A stretch of 64,000 bases of DNA from Xenorhabdus cabanillasii (GTDB taxonomy: Bacteria > Pseudomonadota > Gammaproteobacteria > Enterobacterales > Enterobacteriaceae). The stretch spans positions 992,001-1,056,000 of the forward strand of contig NZ_QTUB01000001.1 in assembly GCF_003386665.1 (NCBI RefSeq), read 5' to 3'. Numbering within the stretch: the first letter of the stretch is position 1; every line of letters begins with the position of its first letter. The position numbers and the translations under genes were made by a program. Positions 33,015-41,414 of the stretch are shown here, piece by piece. The notes below the pieces were generated by a model that worked only from the letters and a program-made list of their open reading frames with translations, ran no database searches and was not told the origin of the DNA.

Positions 33015-34028
33015 TCAGTTCAAAACCATGGATTTAAATACAGAATTAGGCCATTTAATAACAGCGGCTCCCCATGTAATCCCTCCACCAAATGCAGTAA
33101 TAACAATTTTATGACCAGATTTTATTGTATTATTTCTGGCATAGACAGCTAGTGTAAGTGGTATCGATGCAGCTGAGGTATTTCCGAATTCTTCAAGACT
33201 CATTAATGCTTGTGTTTCTTTCAAATCAAATAACTGAGTTAATGTATCTATTATTCTCTTATTTGCCTGATGTGGGACAATATAATCTATTTCATTTGTC
33301 TCAGTATTACTGAGTTCCAGAACTCTTTGAACAGAGTTTTTCATATGTGAAATGGCTTTTAAAAAAACCTCTTTACCCTCCATTTTGAAATATGAAGATG
33401 TTGAAATTTTGTTTTTGTTCCCTGAAAGCTTAGATTCACTTCCACCATTAAAGATAGTAATCAGATTTTCATATTCACCGTCACTTCCTGTATAAGTGGA
33501 AAGAATATTTTCTTCATCTCCTTGCTCAAGAATTACAGCTCCCGCACCATCACCAAATAACGGGTAGGTTGCTCTATCACTTTTGTCCAGGATTGTAGTA
33601 AAAACATCTGCACCAATAAGCATTAATCTTTTAGATTTTCCAGATCTTATAAATGACTCGGCTAGTTCAAGTCCATATACAAAACCAGTGCAAACTGCAT
33701 TTATATCGAATGCTCTAATTTTTCCTAATCCTAGCATTGTTGCAACTTTAGGAGCCGTAGCTGGGCATAACCTGTCAGGTGTTGAAGTAGCAACAATTAA
33801 CGTATCAATCTCAAAATTATTTTCACGATTCATACTAGATAATGCCGCTTTCCCCGCTTTAAAAGCCAAATGACTTGTATGCTCACCTTCAGTTGCATGA
33901 AATCTGTTTTTTATTCCTGTCCTTGTTGTTATCCATTCATCATTGGTATCCAAATACTCTGAAATGCCTTTATTTGAAACTTGATTTTTAGGTAGTGATG
34001 CCCCTAATCCAACAATTTTTACTGCCAT
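33015..34028 (-). CDS. beta-ketoacyl-ACP synthase III (FabH-like)
   Basis: This 337-residue condensing enzyme has the Cys-His-Asn triad visible in order: AVCTGFVYGLELA (Cys near 112), IVPHQANKRIIDT and EFGNTSAASIP. The N-terminal VGLGASLPKNQVSN and the DEWITTRTGIKNR segment are FabH-like. It condenses an acyl-CoA starter with malonyl-ACP, probably on the adjacent ACP. Since an AvrD-like gene sits immediately upstream (7 bases), it may supply a beta-ketoacyl chain to that enzyme for a small acylated product. Confidence 0.9.
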   Translation of the reverse strand: MAVKIVGLGASLPKNQVSNKGISEYLDTNDEWITTRTGIKNRFHATEGEHTSHLAFKAGKAALSSMNRENNFEIDTLIVATSTPDRLCPATAPKVATMLGLGKIRAFDINAVCTGFVYGLELAESFIRSGKSKRLMLIGADVFTTILDKSDRATYPLFGDGAGAVILEQGDEENILSTYTGSDGEYENLITIFNGGSESKLSGNKNKISTSSYFKMEGKEVFLKAISHMKNSVQRVLELSNTETNEIDYIVPHQANKRIIDTLTQLFDLKETQALMSLEEFGNTSAASIPLTLAVYARNNTIKSGHKIVITAFGGGITWGAAVIKWPNSVFKSMVLN

Positions 34029-34035
34029 AACTGCC

Positions 34036-34893
34036 TCAATGATTTAGTTGATGTGCGACAGAGCATCGAACCTGAATATTATTAAGGTTCGCAACAATGT
34101 CAGCGCTTCTCCACTTATAGTTTCCTTTGGATATCAAATTCGTATTCTCCAAAGTTACTTCTAATGTTCCAGAATTTTTGTGATTATATGCATCAGTTTC
34201 ATTTAATTTTATGTTACGCATCCAGAGATTGTTAGATTCTTCCCTGGTAATACCATCTAATTCATACAGAAGAATTTGTCCAATCTGTAAACTTGAAACG
34301 AAAGCATCTATATAATCAATATAATCGGTTTTTCTCCCCAAAATAGTCTTGACTACTAAGGCTTCACTTTTGTATTTACCCTCTAATAAAATATCCTTTA
34401 TTTCATGATTTACACTTTTAAATTCCTTACGGCTAAAAACAGGAGTTAGTAATATATCATTATCTTTTTTCCTCTCAACTTTCAGTTGAGATTTCATATT
34501 TCCAACTTTTCCCTGTAAATAAATAACACCTTCTTCCTCGCAATAATTCAGACCGAAATTAATTGGTATATTTGTCAGTCTTTCAACAGGGGTATGCGAT
34601 GCACAGATCATCATAGAAGTTATTTTATAATAAGAGTTTTCAAATTGATTAAGTAATTTTCCACTTGCATAAGCAGACATTAATATTACGTCCACACTAC
34701 TTAAGTGAGGATTGAGATTTTTTTTATTTTTGATAGACCAGTCATCAGGATAAATCAGTGTCAGCATAGAGTTGTATTCATTGCCAAGTATAATTTCATC
34801 TTTTATTTCATAATCAACTTTCTTATAACCAGAACTAAAGAAGCGTGTTTTTGAAGATCCTAAATAAGAATCAGCATTGATCAGTTTTTTCAT
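34036..34893 (-). CDS. AvrD-family protein (syringolide-synthesis-like)
   Basis: This 285-residue protein resembles AvrD of Pseudomonas syringae, which directs synthesis of syringolides, acylated C-glycoside-like elicitors built from a sugar and a beta-ketoacid. Recognisable parts are YLGSSKTRFFSSGYKKVDYE near the N-terminus, DDWSIKNKKNLNPHLSSVDV in the middle, and WRSADIVANLNNIQVRCSVA at the C-terminus; the fold is probably a double hot-dog. I recalled the family from memory, so the call is moderate. Start 34893 has AAGAAGG upstream; that site lies only a few bases from the IS5 end, so the native promoter is gone. It leads the AvrD, KASIII, ACP operon. Confidence 0.65.
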   Translation of the reverse strand: MKKLINADSYLGSSKTRFFSSGYKKVDYEIKDEIILGNEYNSMLTLIYPDDWSIKNKKNLNPHLSSVDVILMSAYASGKLLNQFENSYYKITSMMICASHTPVERLTNIPINFGLNYCEEEGVIYLQGKVGNMKSQLKVERKKDNDILLTPVFSRKEFKSVNHEIKDILLEGKYKSEALVVKTILGRKTDYIDYIDAFVSSLQIGQILLYELDGITREESNNLWMRNIKLNETDAYNHKNSGTLEVTLENTNLISKGNYKWRSADIVANLNNIQVRCSVAHQLNH

Positions 34894-34904
34894 GGGATAA
34901 CCTT

Positions 34905-36170
34905 CTTTAGGGAACCTCCAAAAACTTTTCACAGCCACAAAATTGAGTAAAATGTAGACACAGTACATCTCTGCAAGGTAGCGCCGTCATGATACCGCCT
35001 CGTTCTGCTTTAAAAAAAGACAAGCTGGCATCCGAATATCACCGTCGAAAACTCGATGAATTAGGTGATCCACTGCTTGTTCTTGATAAATATGTTGATT
35101 TCTCGGCACTGGCTGACACCGTAGACCGTGTCGCGCCACGGATTATTTCTCCCAAAGGCGGACGCCCGCCATTCCCGACTGAGGTGATGGTTCGCATCAT
35201 TATCCTGAAACATTTCCATAATCTTTCTGATGAAAAGATGGAATATCAACTGCTTGACCGAATGAGCTGGCAACGTTTTTGTCGCTTGACCGATGTCATT
35301 AATATTCCAGACCGTAACACGATTGGGTATTTCGAAAAACGGATTGGGCAGGAAGGGGCCAAGGCATTGTTTGAAGAAGCGAAGCATCAGCTTTCGGCAC
35401 AGGGATTCATTCCCCGAGGTGGCCAAGTCATTGATGCCACGTTGATTCCGGTTCCTAAGCAACACAATAAGAAAGAAGAGAATGAACAAATTCGTCAGGG
35501 TAAAACCCCTGATGACTGGACAGCAAACAAACGATGCCAGAAAGATACCGAGGCAACCTGGACGAAAAAGCACGGTAAAAGTTATTTTGGCTATAAACTT
35601 ACCATTAATGTCGATACAAAATATAAAGTGATTCGCAACATCGCGACAGGAACCGCCTCCGCACATGATAGCCAGTTTTTTGAAGCCGTTTTGGAACGGT
35701 CAAATACAAGCCGGGACATTTATGCGGATAAAGGGTATGCCAGCCAGATGCGTGAACACGCGCTGAAGGAACAGGGCTATCGTGTTCATATTCAGAGAAA
35801 AGCGTTACGAAAGAAGCCATTATCAGCCTGTCAGAAAAGACGAAATAAGAAAATAGCGAAAACCCGGGCACGGGTAGAACATATCTTTGGTTCATTCTCC
35901 CAGATGGGTGACAAACTCATCCGAACGGTAGGCCGGCTGCGAGCCAATTTTGCGATGATTCTGAAGGCCACTTGTTATGATTTACAACGTTTGGTTTATT
36001 TTGGAAAATCCGGCCTTCATGCCTTTTAATTTCGGTATATGATGAAAAAGCGATGAGTTTATTTTTCCCCCTGAAAAAGCAAGAAAAAGTCATACACAAT
36101 AAGGTCATTTATTGATGAGTGCAACATTGACCTTATTTTTTGTATTGAGAGTTTTTAGAGGTTCCCTAAA
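34905..36170 (+). mobile_element. IS5-family element
   Basis: The ends CTTTAGGGAACCTC (left) and GAGGTTCCCTAAAG (right) are perfect inverted repeats, continuing with imperfect similarity (CAAAAACTT / GAGTTTTTA). The element carries one transposase gene. It separates the AvrD-like gene from a LysR gene whose 5' half is missing, so a deletion accompanied or followed insertion. Confidence 0.85.
34989..36029 (+). CDS. IS5-family transposase
   Basis: This 346-residue DDE transposase has the N-terminal DUF772-type region (PTEVMVRIIILKHFHNLSDE, QLLDRMSWQRFCRL) and the DDE domain. Catalytic blocks are VIDATLIPVP, DIYADKGYAS and RARVEHIFGSFSQMG. It is full length without visible damage, so the element could still be active. 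Confidence 0.92.
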   Translation: MIPPRSALKKDKLASEYHRRKLDELGDPLLVLDKYVDFSALADTVDRVAPRIISPKGGRPPFPTEVMVRIIILKHFHNLSDEKMEYQLLDRMSWQRFCRLTDVINIPDRNTIGYFEKRIGQEGAKALFEEAKHQLSAQGFIPRGGQVIDATLIPVPKQHNKKEENEQIRQGKTPDDWTANKRCQKDTEATWTKKHGKSYFGYKLTINVDTKYKVIRNIATGTASAHDSQFFEAVLERSNTSRDIYADKGYASQMREHALKEQGYRVHIQRKALRKKPLSACQKRRNKKIAKTRARVEHIFGSFSQMGDKLIRTVGRLRANFAMILKATCYDLQRLVYFGKSGLHAF

Positions 36171-36815
36171 GATGACAAAACACTTTCATTGACAACAACA
36201 AATGCGTTTGCTTCATATTGGTTAATGCCGAGAATGGAATTATTCAGACAAACTTTCCCTGAAATCACACTGTATATTCACACTAGCGATACTATTATTT
36301 CATTAGAAGAGAATAACATTGATATTGCTATCCGTTACGGCGATACACCCGATGAGCAAATGACGTCATACCTGCTTTCAGAGGATTCATTTACTGTCGT
36401 TGCAAGTCCTCAGTTGAAGATAAACAGCCTGGATGATTTACTGAATTTTCCACTTATCCATGTCAAGGAAAGACGCTTTCCAAAATATCCGGTTGATTGG
36501 GAAAAATGGCGCTCAATATTTGGTCCTTCGAGTTTAAACGTTGACGAAGGTGTACATTTTACTGACGAGGTTCATGCTATGCAGTACGTAATTGCCGGTC
36601 AGGGCGTATTCATTTCCAGCAGGGTCATTGCGGATGATGCTATAAATAATGGTTTGTTATATCAGCCGCTTGAGCAAAAGCTAACAGGATGTCGTTATTA
36701 TTTCATTGAAAATAAAACGGGTGTTAAGAAAGAAATAATCACTCACTTTAGAAAATGGCTTATAGAACAAATTCAATTAAGTAAAAAACAATATATCACG
36801 GACAATGAATTTTAG
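36171..36815 (+). pseudogene. LysR-family regulator, DNA-binding half deleted
   Basis: From the IS5 boundary the frame reads DDKTLSLTTTNAFASYWLMP, then RMELFRQTFPEITLYIHTSD and ENNIDIAIRYG. This is the start of a GcvA-type LysR substrate-binding domain, complete to its C-terminus. The helix-turn-helix (about 90 residues) is absent. Its position, divergent from the AvrD, KASIII, ACP operon, is the usual layout for a LysR activator and its target, so it was probably that operon's regulator. Confidence 0.78.
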
Positions 36816-38130
36816 GGGAGTGTTAGAAATTCTGTGTCATTCCAGTAAAATACCTCAAAAAGGAATGAAAAATGACTCAACCCTTCGATTTTGATAAAGC
36901 GTTAAAAGCACTTCAGGCAGGTCAGGCTCTGACCGGTAAAGATGGCATCCTGACCCCACTCATTAAGCAGTTGACTGAATTTGGCCGCTGAACTCGATCC
37001 CCATTTAGCTCAGGATATTCAAACCAACCGAAAGAACGGGTCGACTAAGAAGCGCATTAAAGCCTCTACAGGCGGTTTCGAACTGGCGACACCTCGTGAT
37101 CGCAACGGAACCTTTGAGCCACAGTTGGTGAAAAAGCACCAAACCACACTCTCGAATGAGATTGAACAGAAAATTATCCGCCTGTTTGCGTTGGGGATGA
37201 GTTATGGCGATATCCGTCGAGAAATTGAAGAAATGTATGATGCGGATGTTTCACCCTCACTAATATCAAAAGTCACCGATGCGGTTAAAGAGCAGGTTCT
37301 GGCATGGCAAAACAGACCGTTAGAATCACTTTATCCCATTGTTTATCTTGACTGTATTGTGGTCAAGGTGCGTCATGAAGGCAGTATCACCAATAAATCT
37401 GTTTTCCTTGCATTGGGCATCAATCTCGACGGGCATAAAGAACTTCTGGGGATGTGGATAGCCGAAAATGAAGGCGCCAAGTTTTGGCTCAATGTGCTGA
37501 CCGAACTGAAAAACCGGGGATTACAGGATATTTTAATTGCCTGCATTGATGGACTGAAAGGGTTTCCTGATGCCATAAACAGCGTCTATCCACAAACCCA
37601 CATCCAGCTGTGCATCATTCATATGGTGCGTAATAGCTTGAAATATGTCGCCTGAAAAGACGACAAAGCGGTAACGGCGGGATTAAAGACAATTTAAGCG
37701 ACAACTAACTTGAAAAACAGCGTTATTACCTGATCTCTTTCATGGTAATACGCACCTTGAACGCGTTGGATAAATTTGCGGAAATCTGGGATGAAAAATA
37801 CCCTCAAATCAGCAAAAGTTGGCACACGCATTGGGAAAATCTCAATACCTTCTTTGCCTATCCCGCCGATATCTGCAAGGTGATTTATACAACGAATGCC
37901 ATAGAATCACTGAATAGTGTTATCCGACATGCTATCAAAAAGCGTAAGGTATTTCCTACCGATGACTCGGTGCGTAAAGTGATTTATCTGGCCATTGAAT
38001 CAGCCTCAAGGAAATGGAGTATGCCAATCTAAAACTGGAAACAGGCAATGAGTCGTTTTATTATTGAGTTCGGTGACCGATTAAACGGCCACCTTTAATC
38101 AAAGGGCAAATACACGGAATTATTTACAGG
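36816..38130 (+). mobile_element. degenerate IS256-family element
   Basis: The left end begins GGGAGTGTTAGAAATTCTGT and the right end, reversed, reads CCTGTAAATAATTCCGTGTA, giving imperfect inverted repeats. A transposase gene broken in several places fills the element. A near-identical left end occurs alone at 55.84 kb. Confidence 0.75.
36872..38098 (+). pseudogene. IS256-family (mutator) transposase, broken
   Basis: The gene starts MTQPFDFDKALKALQAGQAL, shifts frame near 36988, and continues with the catalytic regions IVYLDCIVVKVRHEG and ILIACIDGLKGFPDAINSVY plus HIQLCIIHMVRNSLK. It stops after SLKYVA, and a third frame supplies YTTNAIESLNSVIRHAIKKR with the catalytic Glu and the FGDRLNGHL end. 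At least three lesions make it inactive. Confidence 0.85.
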
Positions 38131-38255
38131 CTCAATCGCCGTAAAATGGTCTTAGAGGGAGTTAAGTGTTCTGTGGCCGTTATCTTCTACAATCGAGTTC
38201 TTCAATCAGTACCCGCCTGGCGCTTTCTGATACCTGCGCTACTGCAGCTGCTACT

Positions 38256-38436
38256 TTAACATTTCCTATCAGCCACAATCGCCTCATATGTGATTTTATT
38301 ACCTCTGACGTTAAGCTGCTTAACAATGATGAAGGCTTTGCTTAAAGCTTCCGTTACGACTTTATTGGCCTCTTGTTCTTCAAGCTTTTCAATATTTTTA
38401 GCCAGAACAGGATAATGGGGACCAATATTAGGGTGC
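38256..38436 (-). pseudogene. unidentified coding remnant
   Basis: A minus-strand frame without start reads GPHYPVLAKNIEKLEEQEAN, KVVTEALSKAFIIVKQLNVR and ends ITYEAIVADRKC then stop. Composition is protein-like with a predicted helix, but I do not recognise the family. It lies between the dead IS256 and the cyclase gene, whose 3' sides are both rearranged. The rest of 38131-38504 shows no gene. Confidence 0.35.
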
Positions 38437-38504
38437 TAGAACATTCTCAGCAATCACACCAATACAACAGAGCACTATATCCGTTTACTCTCAACTATCA
38501 ATAA

Positions 38505-39308
38505 TCATTTATACGGGTCATTCCCAGTGAATTTAACTTCAAATATATTTGACCAATTTTTCCCCGTCACGTAAATTTTATCGGAGATAGGATCATAAGC
38601 GATTCCATTCAATGTGTTGGTATTTTTATCAAAAATATCAAGACTAAATTGTATACCAGCCAAGTCAATCCATTTAATGACCTTCCCATTAGTAGGGTCG
38701 ATAACAAGTATGATGTCGGTGTACCAGACGTTGGCGTAAATCAGCCCCTTTATCCATTCGAGTTCATTTATTTTCTCAATTTTCTTACTGTTGTAAGTAA
38801 CTTGAATGCTTTTTTCCACCGAAAAATCTGAGGGGTTACGATAGAATAACTCAGCACTTCCATTACTCATGATAAGGTTTTTACCATCAGTCGTTAAACC
38901 CCATCCTTCCCCCTCATAGTTAATTGACTCAATGATATGAAAATTGTCAGTATCCAATACTAACAGTTTATTTTCCTTCCAAGTTAGAACGTAATACCTC
39001 CCGTTCAGTTTAGTTAATCCCTCTCCCCATACATCTTTAGGTAATTCTTTAGATTTGAGTAGAGTTCCATTAGCAGAATCGATAACGTTTATTTTTGATT
39101 TATTATAAAATCCAGTGGATTCTATAATGTTATTTCCATCTGAAATTAATCCTTGTGTAAATGATTCTTGGTTGTGAGGAATTTTACGAATGATTTTGTA
39201 TCCATTTTTTTCCGGAATAGCGCAGGAATAGCTAGCCGTGAAAATCATGAAAATAGATATGGCCATAATAACATTACAGTTTTTAAGAAAATATTTATAT
39301 TTACTCAT
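38505..39308 (-). CDS. glutaminyl-peptide cyclotransferase (glutamine cyclotransferase)
   Basis: This 267-residue secreted protein of the plant-type glutaminyl cyclase family is a five-bladed propeller. It has a signal sequence with a possible lipobox (ASYSC at about 25-29), then PHNQESFTQGLISDGNNIIE, the conserved entry to the family, and LPKDVWGEGLTKLNGRYYVL, INYEGEGWGLTTDG, LNGIAYDPISDKIYVTGKNW. It converts N-terminal glutamine to pyroglutamate with loss of ammonia, probably in the periplasm. It is divergent from an NRPS A-T protein predicted to activate glutamine, suggesting it caps that peptide. The family call is good; the link to the NRPS is inference. Confidence 0.85.
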   Translation of the reverse strand: MSKYKYFLKNCNVIMAISIFMIFTASYSCAIPEKNGYKIIRKIPHNQESFTQGLISDGNNIIESTGFYNKSKINVIDSANGTLLKSKELPKDVWGEGLTKLNGRYYVLTWKENKLLVLDTDNFHIIESINYEGEGWGLTTDGKNLIMSNGSAELFYRNPSDFSVEKSIQVTYNSKKIEKINELEWIKGLIYANVWYTDIILVIDPTNGKVIKWIDLAGIQFSLDIFDKNTNTLNGIAYDPISDKIYVTGKNWSNIFEVKFTGNDPYK

Positions 39309-39663
39309 ATCGTGTTCATATAATAATCTATCATCTTGATTGTTAAATATTGATAGCGTTGTTATTTATAATAATGAGATTTTTAACTTAGTCGTGTTTC
39401 TAATGCAATAATTTTCTTAACCTCATCAAACTAACTGGTGATATTCATCACATAAATAATGAATAATGAAAAACACCACTTTACTTCTTCATTAAATTAT
39501 TTATTTATGTATAAAAATATTTGTATCTTTTAAAAAACAACAACCCATTCGATATAGTTAAAGTTTAAATAATATAGAATGAAAATAAATTATTATTGGA
39601 TGATGAATTAATGGGTTTATATCATGTGGATATTAAATAATTTCAAATGTGAAGGAGTTTCTA
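39309..39663. other. A/T-rich divergent promoter region of the NRPS locus
   Basis: About 355 very A/T-rich bases lie between the cyclase and the first NRPS gene and must hold both promoters. No gene or clear operator was recognised. Confidence 0.4.
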
Positions 39664-41382
39664 GTGGATAATAAACTAGGGGAAATGATACAAAGTGGTT
39701 TAAGAAAAAATCCAGAGAATATTGCCATTCAATCTGAATTTTTAAAATTAACTTATAAAGAATTGGCTGATAAAGTCGAGGGTGTATCTAATTTGTTAAT
39801 TAATAAACGAATTACAAAACATTCTTGTGTGATAGTTGAGTTAAAAAGAAATATTGATTGCATATGTTACATATTAGCTTTGGTAAATATTGGTTCTGCT
39901 TATGTTCCTGTAGACCCCGCTCATTCTAAAGAAAGAAAGGAATTCATAAAACAAGATGTTGGCGCCGACTTTATTATTTCAACAAATAGCATATCTAATA
40001 ATATAGAAGTAATGCCACTAATAGCAAAAAACAACATGGCAATTGATAATAGTCAGTTACCACATATCGCATATATTCTTTATACATCTGGAACAACAGG
40101 AAACCCTAAAGGGGTAAAAATTAAATCATCTGCCGTAGCCAACCTTCTCAGCTGGATGACTGAAACTTATGGTTTTAACAACGAAACCAGAATTATTAAT
40201 AAAACGGCATTGACATTTGATGCTTCCGTGTGGGAAATATTTATCTCATTTTTTTGTGGCGGTACGCTTTTCTTGGCAGATCCTGATAAAGATAAAATTC
40301 CTCGCTATCTTGCTGAAACAATTAATAAATTTAATATAAATACTGTGCAGTTTGTTCCAGCCATGCTAAAAAAAGTTCTTAAAGAACCAGCCTTCAAAGA
40401 ATGTAGATCGCTGAAAAACGTCTTTACAGGAGGAGAAACTCTAGCAAGTGAACTTGCCAAGTCTTTCTTTAATCTTTCTGACGCAGCCCTTCATAATCTT
40501 TATGGGCCAACAGAAACTACCATACAGGTGCTAACTCATACAGTGACGAAAACGGATTTACTAGGTGAAATTCCTATCGGAAAACCTGTTGCAAATGTTC
40601 TGGTTTATATTGTGACACAGGATGGTAAAGAAGCCGCTGTCGATGAAATCGGTGAGCTTTGTATAAGCGGTATTGCACTTGCCGAAGGATATGTTCATCG
40701 TGAAACTGAAGAGAGTCAAAAATTTGTCAGTATGTATTCCCTTCCTGGTGCACCATTTGTTTACAAAACCGGTGATTTTGCTTATCGGAACGCTTTTGGA
40801 GATATTTTTTTCTGTGGTCGCATCGATGAACAGATAAAAGTTAACGGCTACCGTGTTGATTTGAATGAGATAGAAACTGTCTTAAACAATCATACCTCCA
40901 TTGACACTGCAATTGTTACTAAGGAATCTAGAGGAGAATTTACGTTCTTGATTGCATATCTTAAATGTCATCAAGAGAATGGAATTCTTTTTGAGCAGGT
41001 CAATGAACGAATACAGAATACACTTCCACACTATATGTGGCCATCTGATTACTATCTTATTAATGATGTGCCATTAACTGCACATGGAAAAATTGATCGT
41101 AAAGCTCTTTCCGTAAAATTGAATAAGATAAAGCTCACTCCTACAAAACATAAAGTCACTGATTTAAATAATGAATTAAAAATCTCCGTATTGAAGATAT
41201 GGCGTGATGTTTTAAATAATGATGAAATAGAACTGGATAGTGATTTTTATTCTTGTGGAGGAAACTCTATTGAGGCAATGATTATTTCAATGAAATTGAA
41301 TGAACAGCTAGGAATAAATTTAACTTTTGAAGATGTGCTCAAGCTTAGAAATGTTATCAACATTGTAGATAGTGTTTCCTGA
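39664..41382 (+). CDS. stand-alone NRPS loading module (A-T), predicted Gln
   Basis: This 572-residue protein has an adenylation domain (A3 YILYTSGTTGNPKGVKI; A5 NLYGPTETTI; A7 YKTGDFAYR; A10 LTAHGKIDRKAL) followed by a carrier domain with DFYSCGGNSIEA. GTG 39664 is chosen because AAGGAG lies 6 bases before it; a GTG at 39649 is also in frame. Aligning to GrsA by eye gives pocket residues D-A-W-Q-F-G-L-I-Q-K, one change from the glutamine code DAWQFGLIDK as I recall it. With no condensation domain it should be the starter module and pass its residue to the next gene, 32 bases downstream. Confidence 0.88.
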   Translation: MDNKLGEMIQSGLRKNPENIAIQSEFLKLTYKELADKVEGVSNLLINKRITKHSCVIVELKRNIDCICYILALVNIGSAYVPVDPAHSKERKEFIKQDVGADFIISTNSISNNIEVMPLIAKNNMAIDNSQLPHIAYILYTSGTTGNPKGVKIKSSAVANLLSWMTETYGFNNETRIINKTALTFDASVWEIFISFFCGGTLFLADPDKDKIPRYLAETINKFNINTVQFVPAMLKKVLKEPAFKECRSLKNVFTGGETLASELAKSFFNLSDAALHNLYGPTETTIQVLTHTVTKTDLLGEIPIGKPVANVLVYIVTQDGKEAAVDEIGELCISGIALAEGYVHRETEESQKFVSMYSLPGAPFVYKTGDFAYRNAFGDIFFCGRIDEQIKVNGYRVDLNEIETVLNNHTSIDTAIVTKESRGEFTFLIAYLKCHQENGILFEQVNERIQNTLPHYMWPSDYYLINDVPLTAHGKIDRKALSVKLNKIKLTPTKHKVTDLNNELKISVLKIWRDVLNNDEIELDSDFYSCGGNSIEAMIISMKLNEQLGINLTFEDVLKLRNVINIVDSVS

Positions 41383-41414
41383 GTTCAGATGTAATTTTTG
41401 CAAAGGAATATTAA

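Noticed and set aside
34900..36176. TTAG/CTAA as a target duplication of the IS5 element
   Set aside because: These are inverted, not direct, repeats and form part of the element ends.
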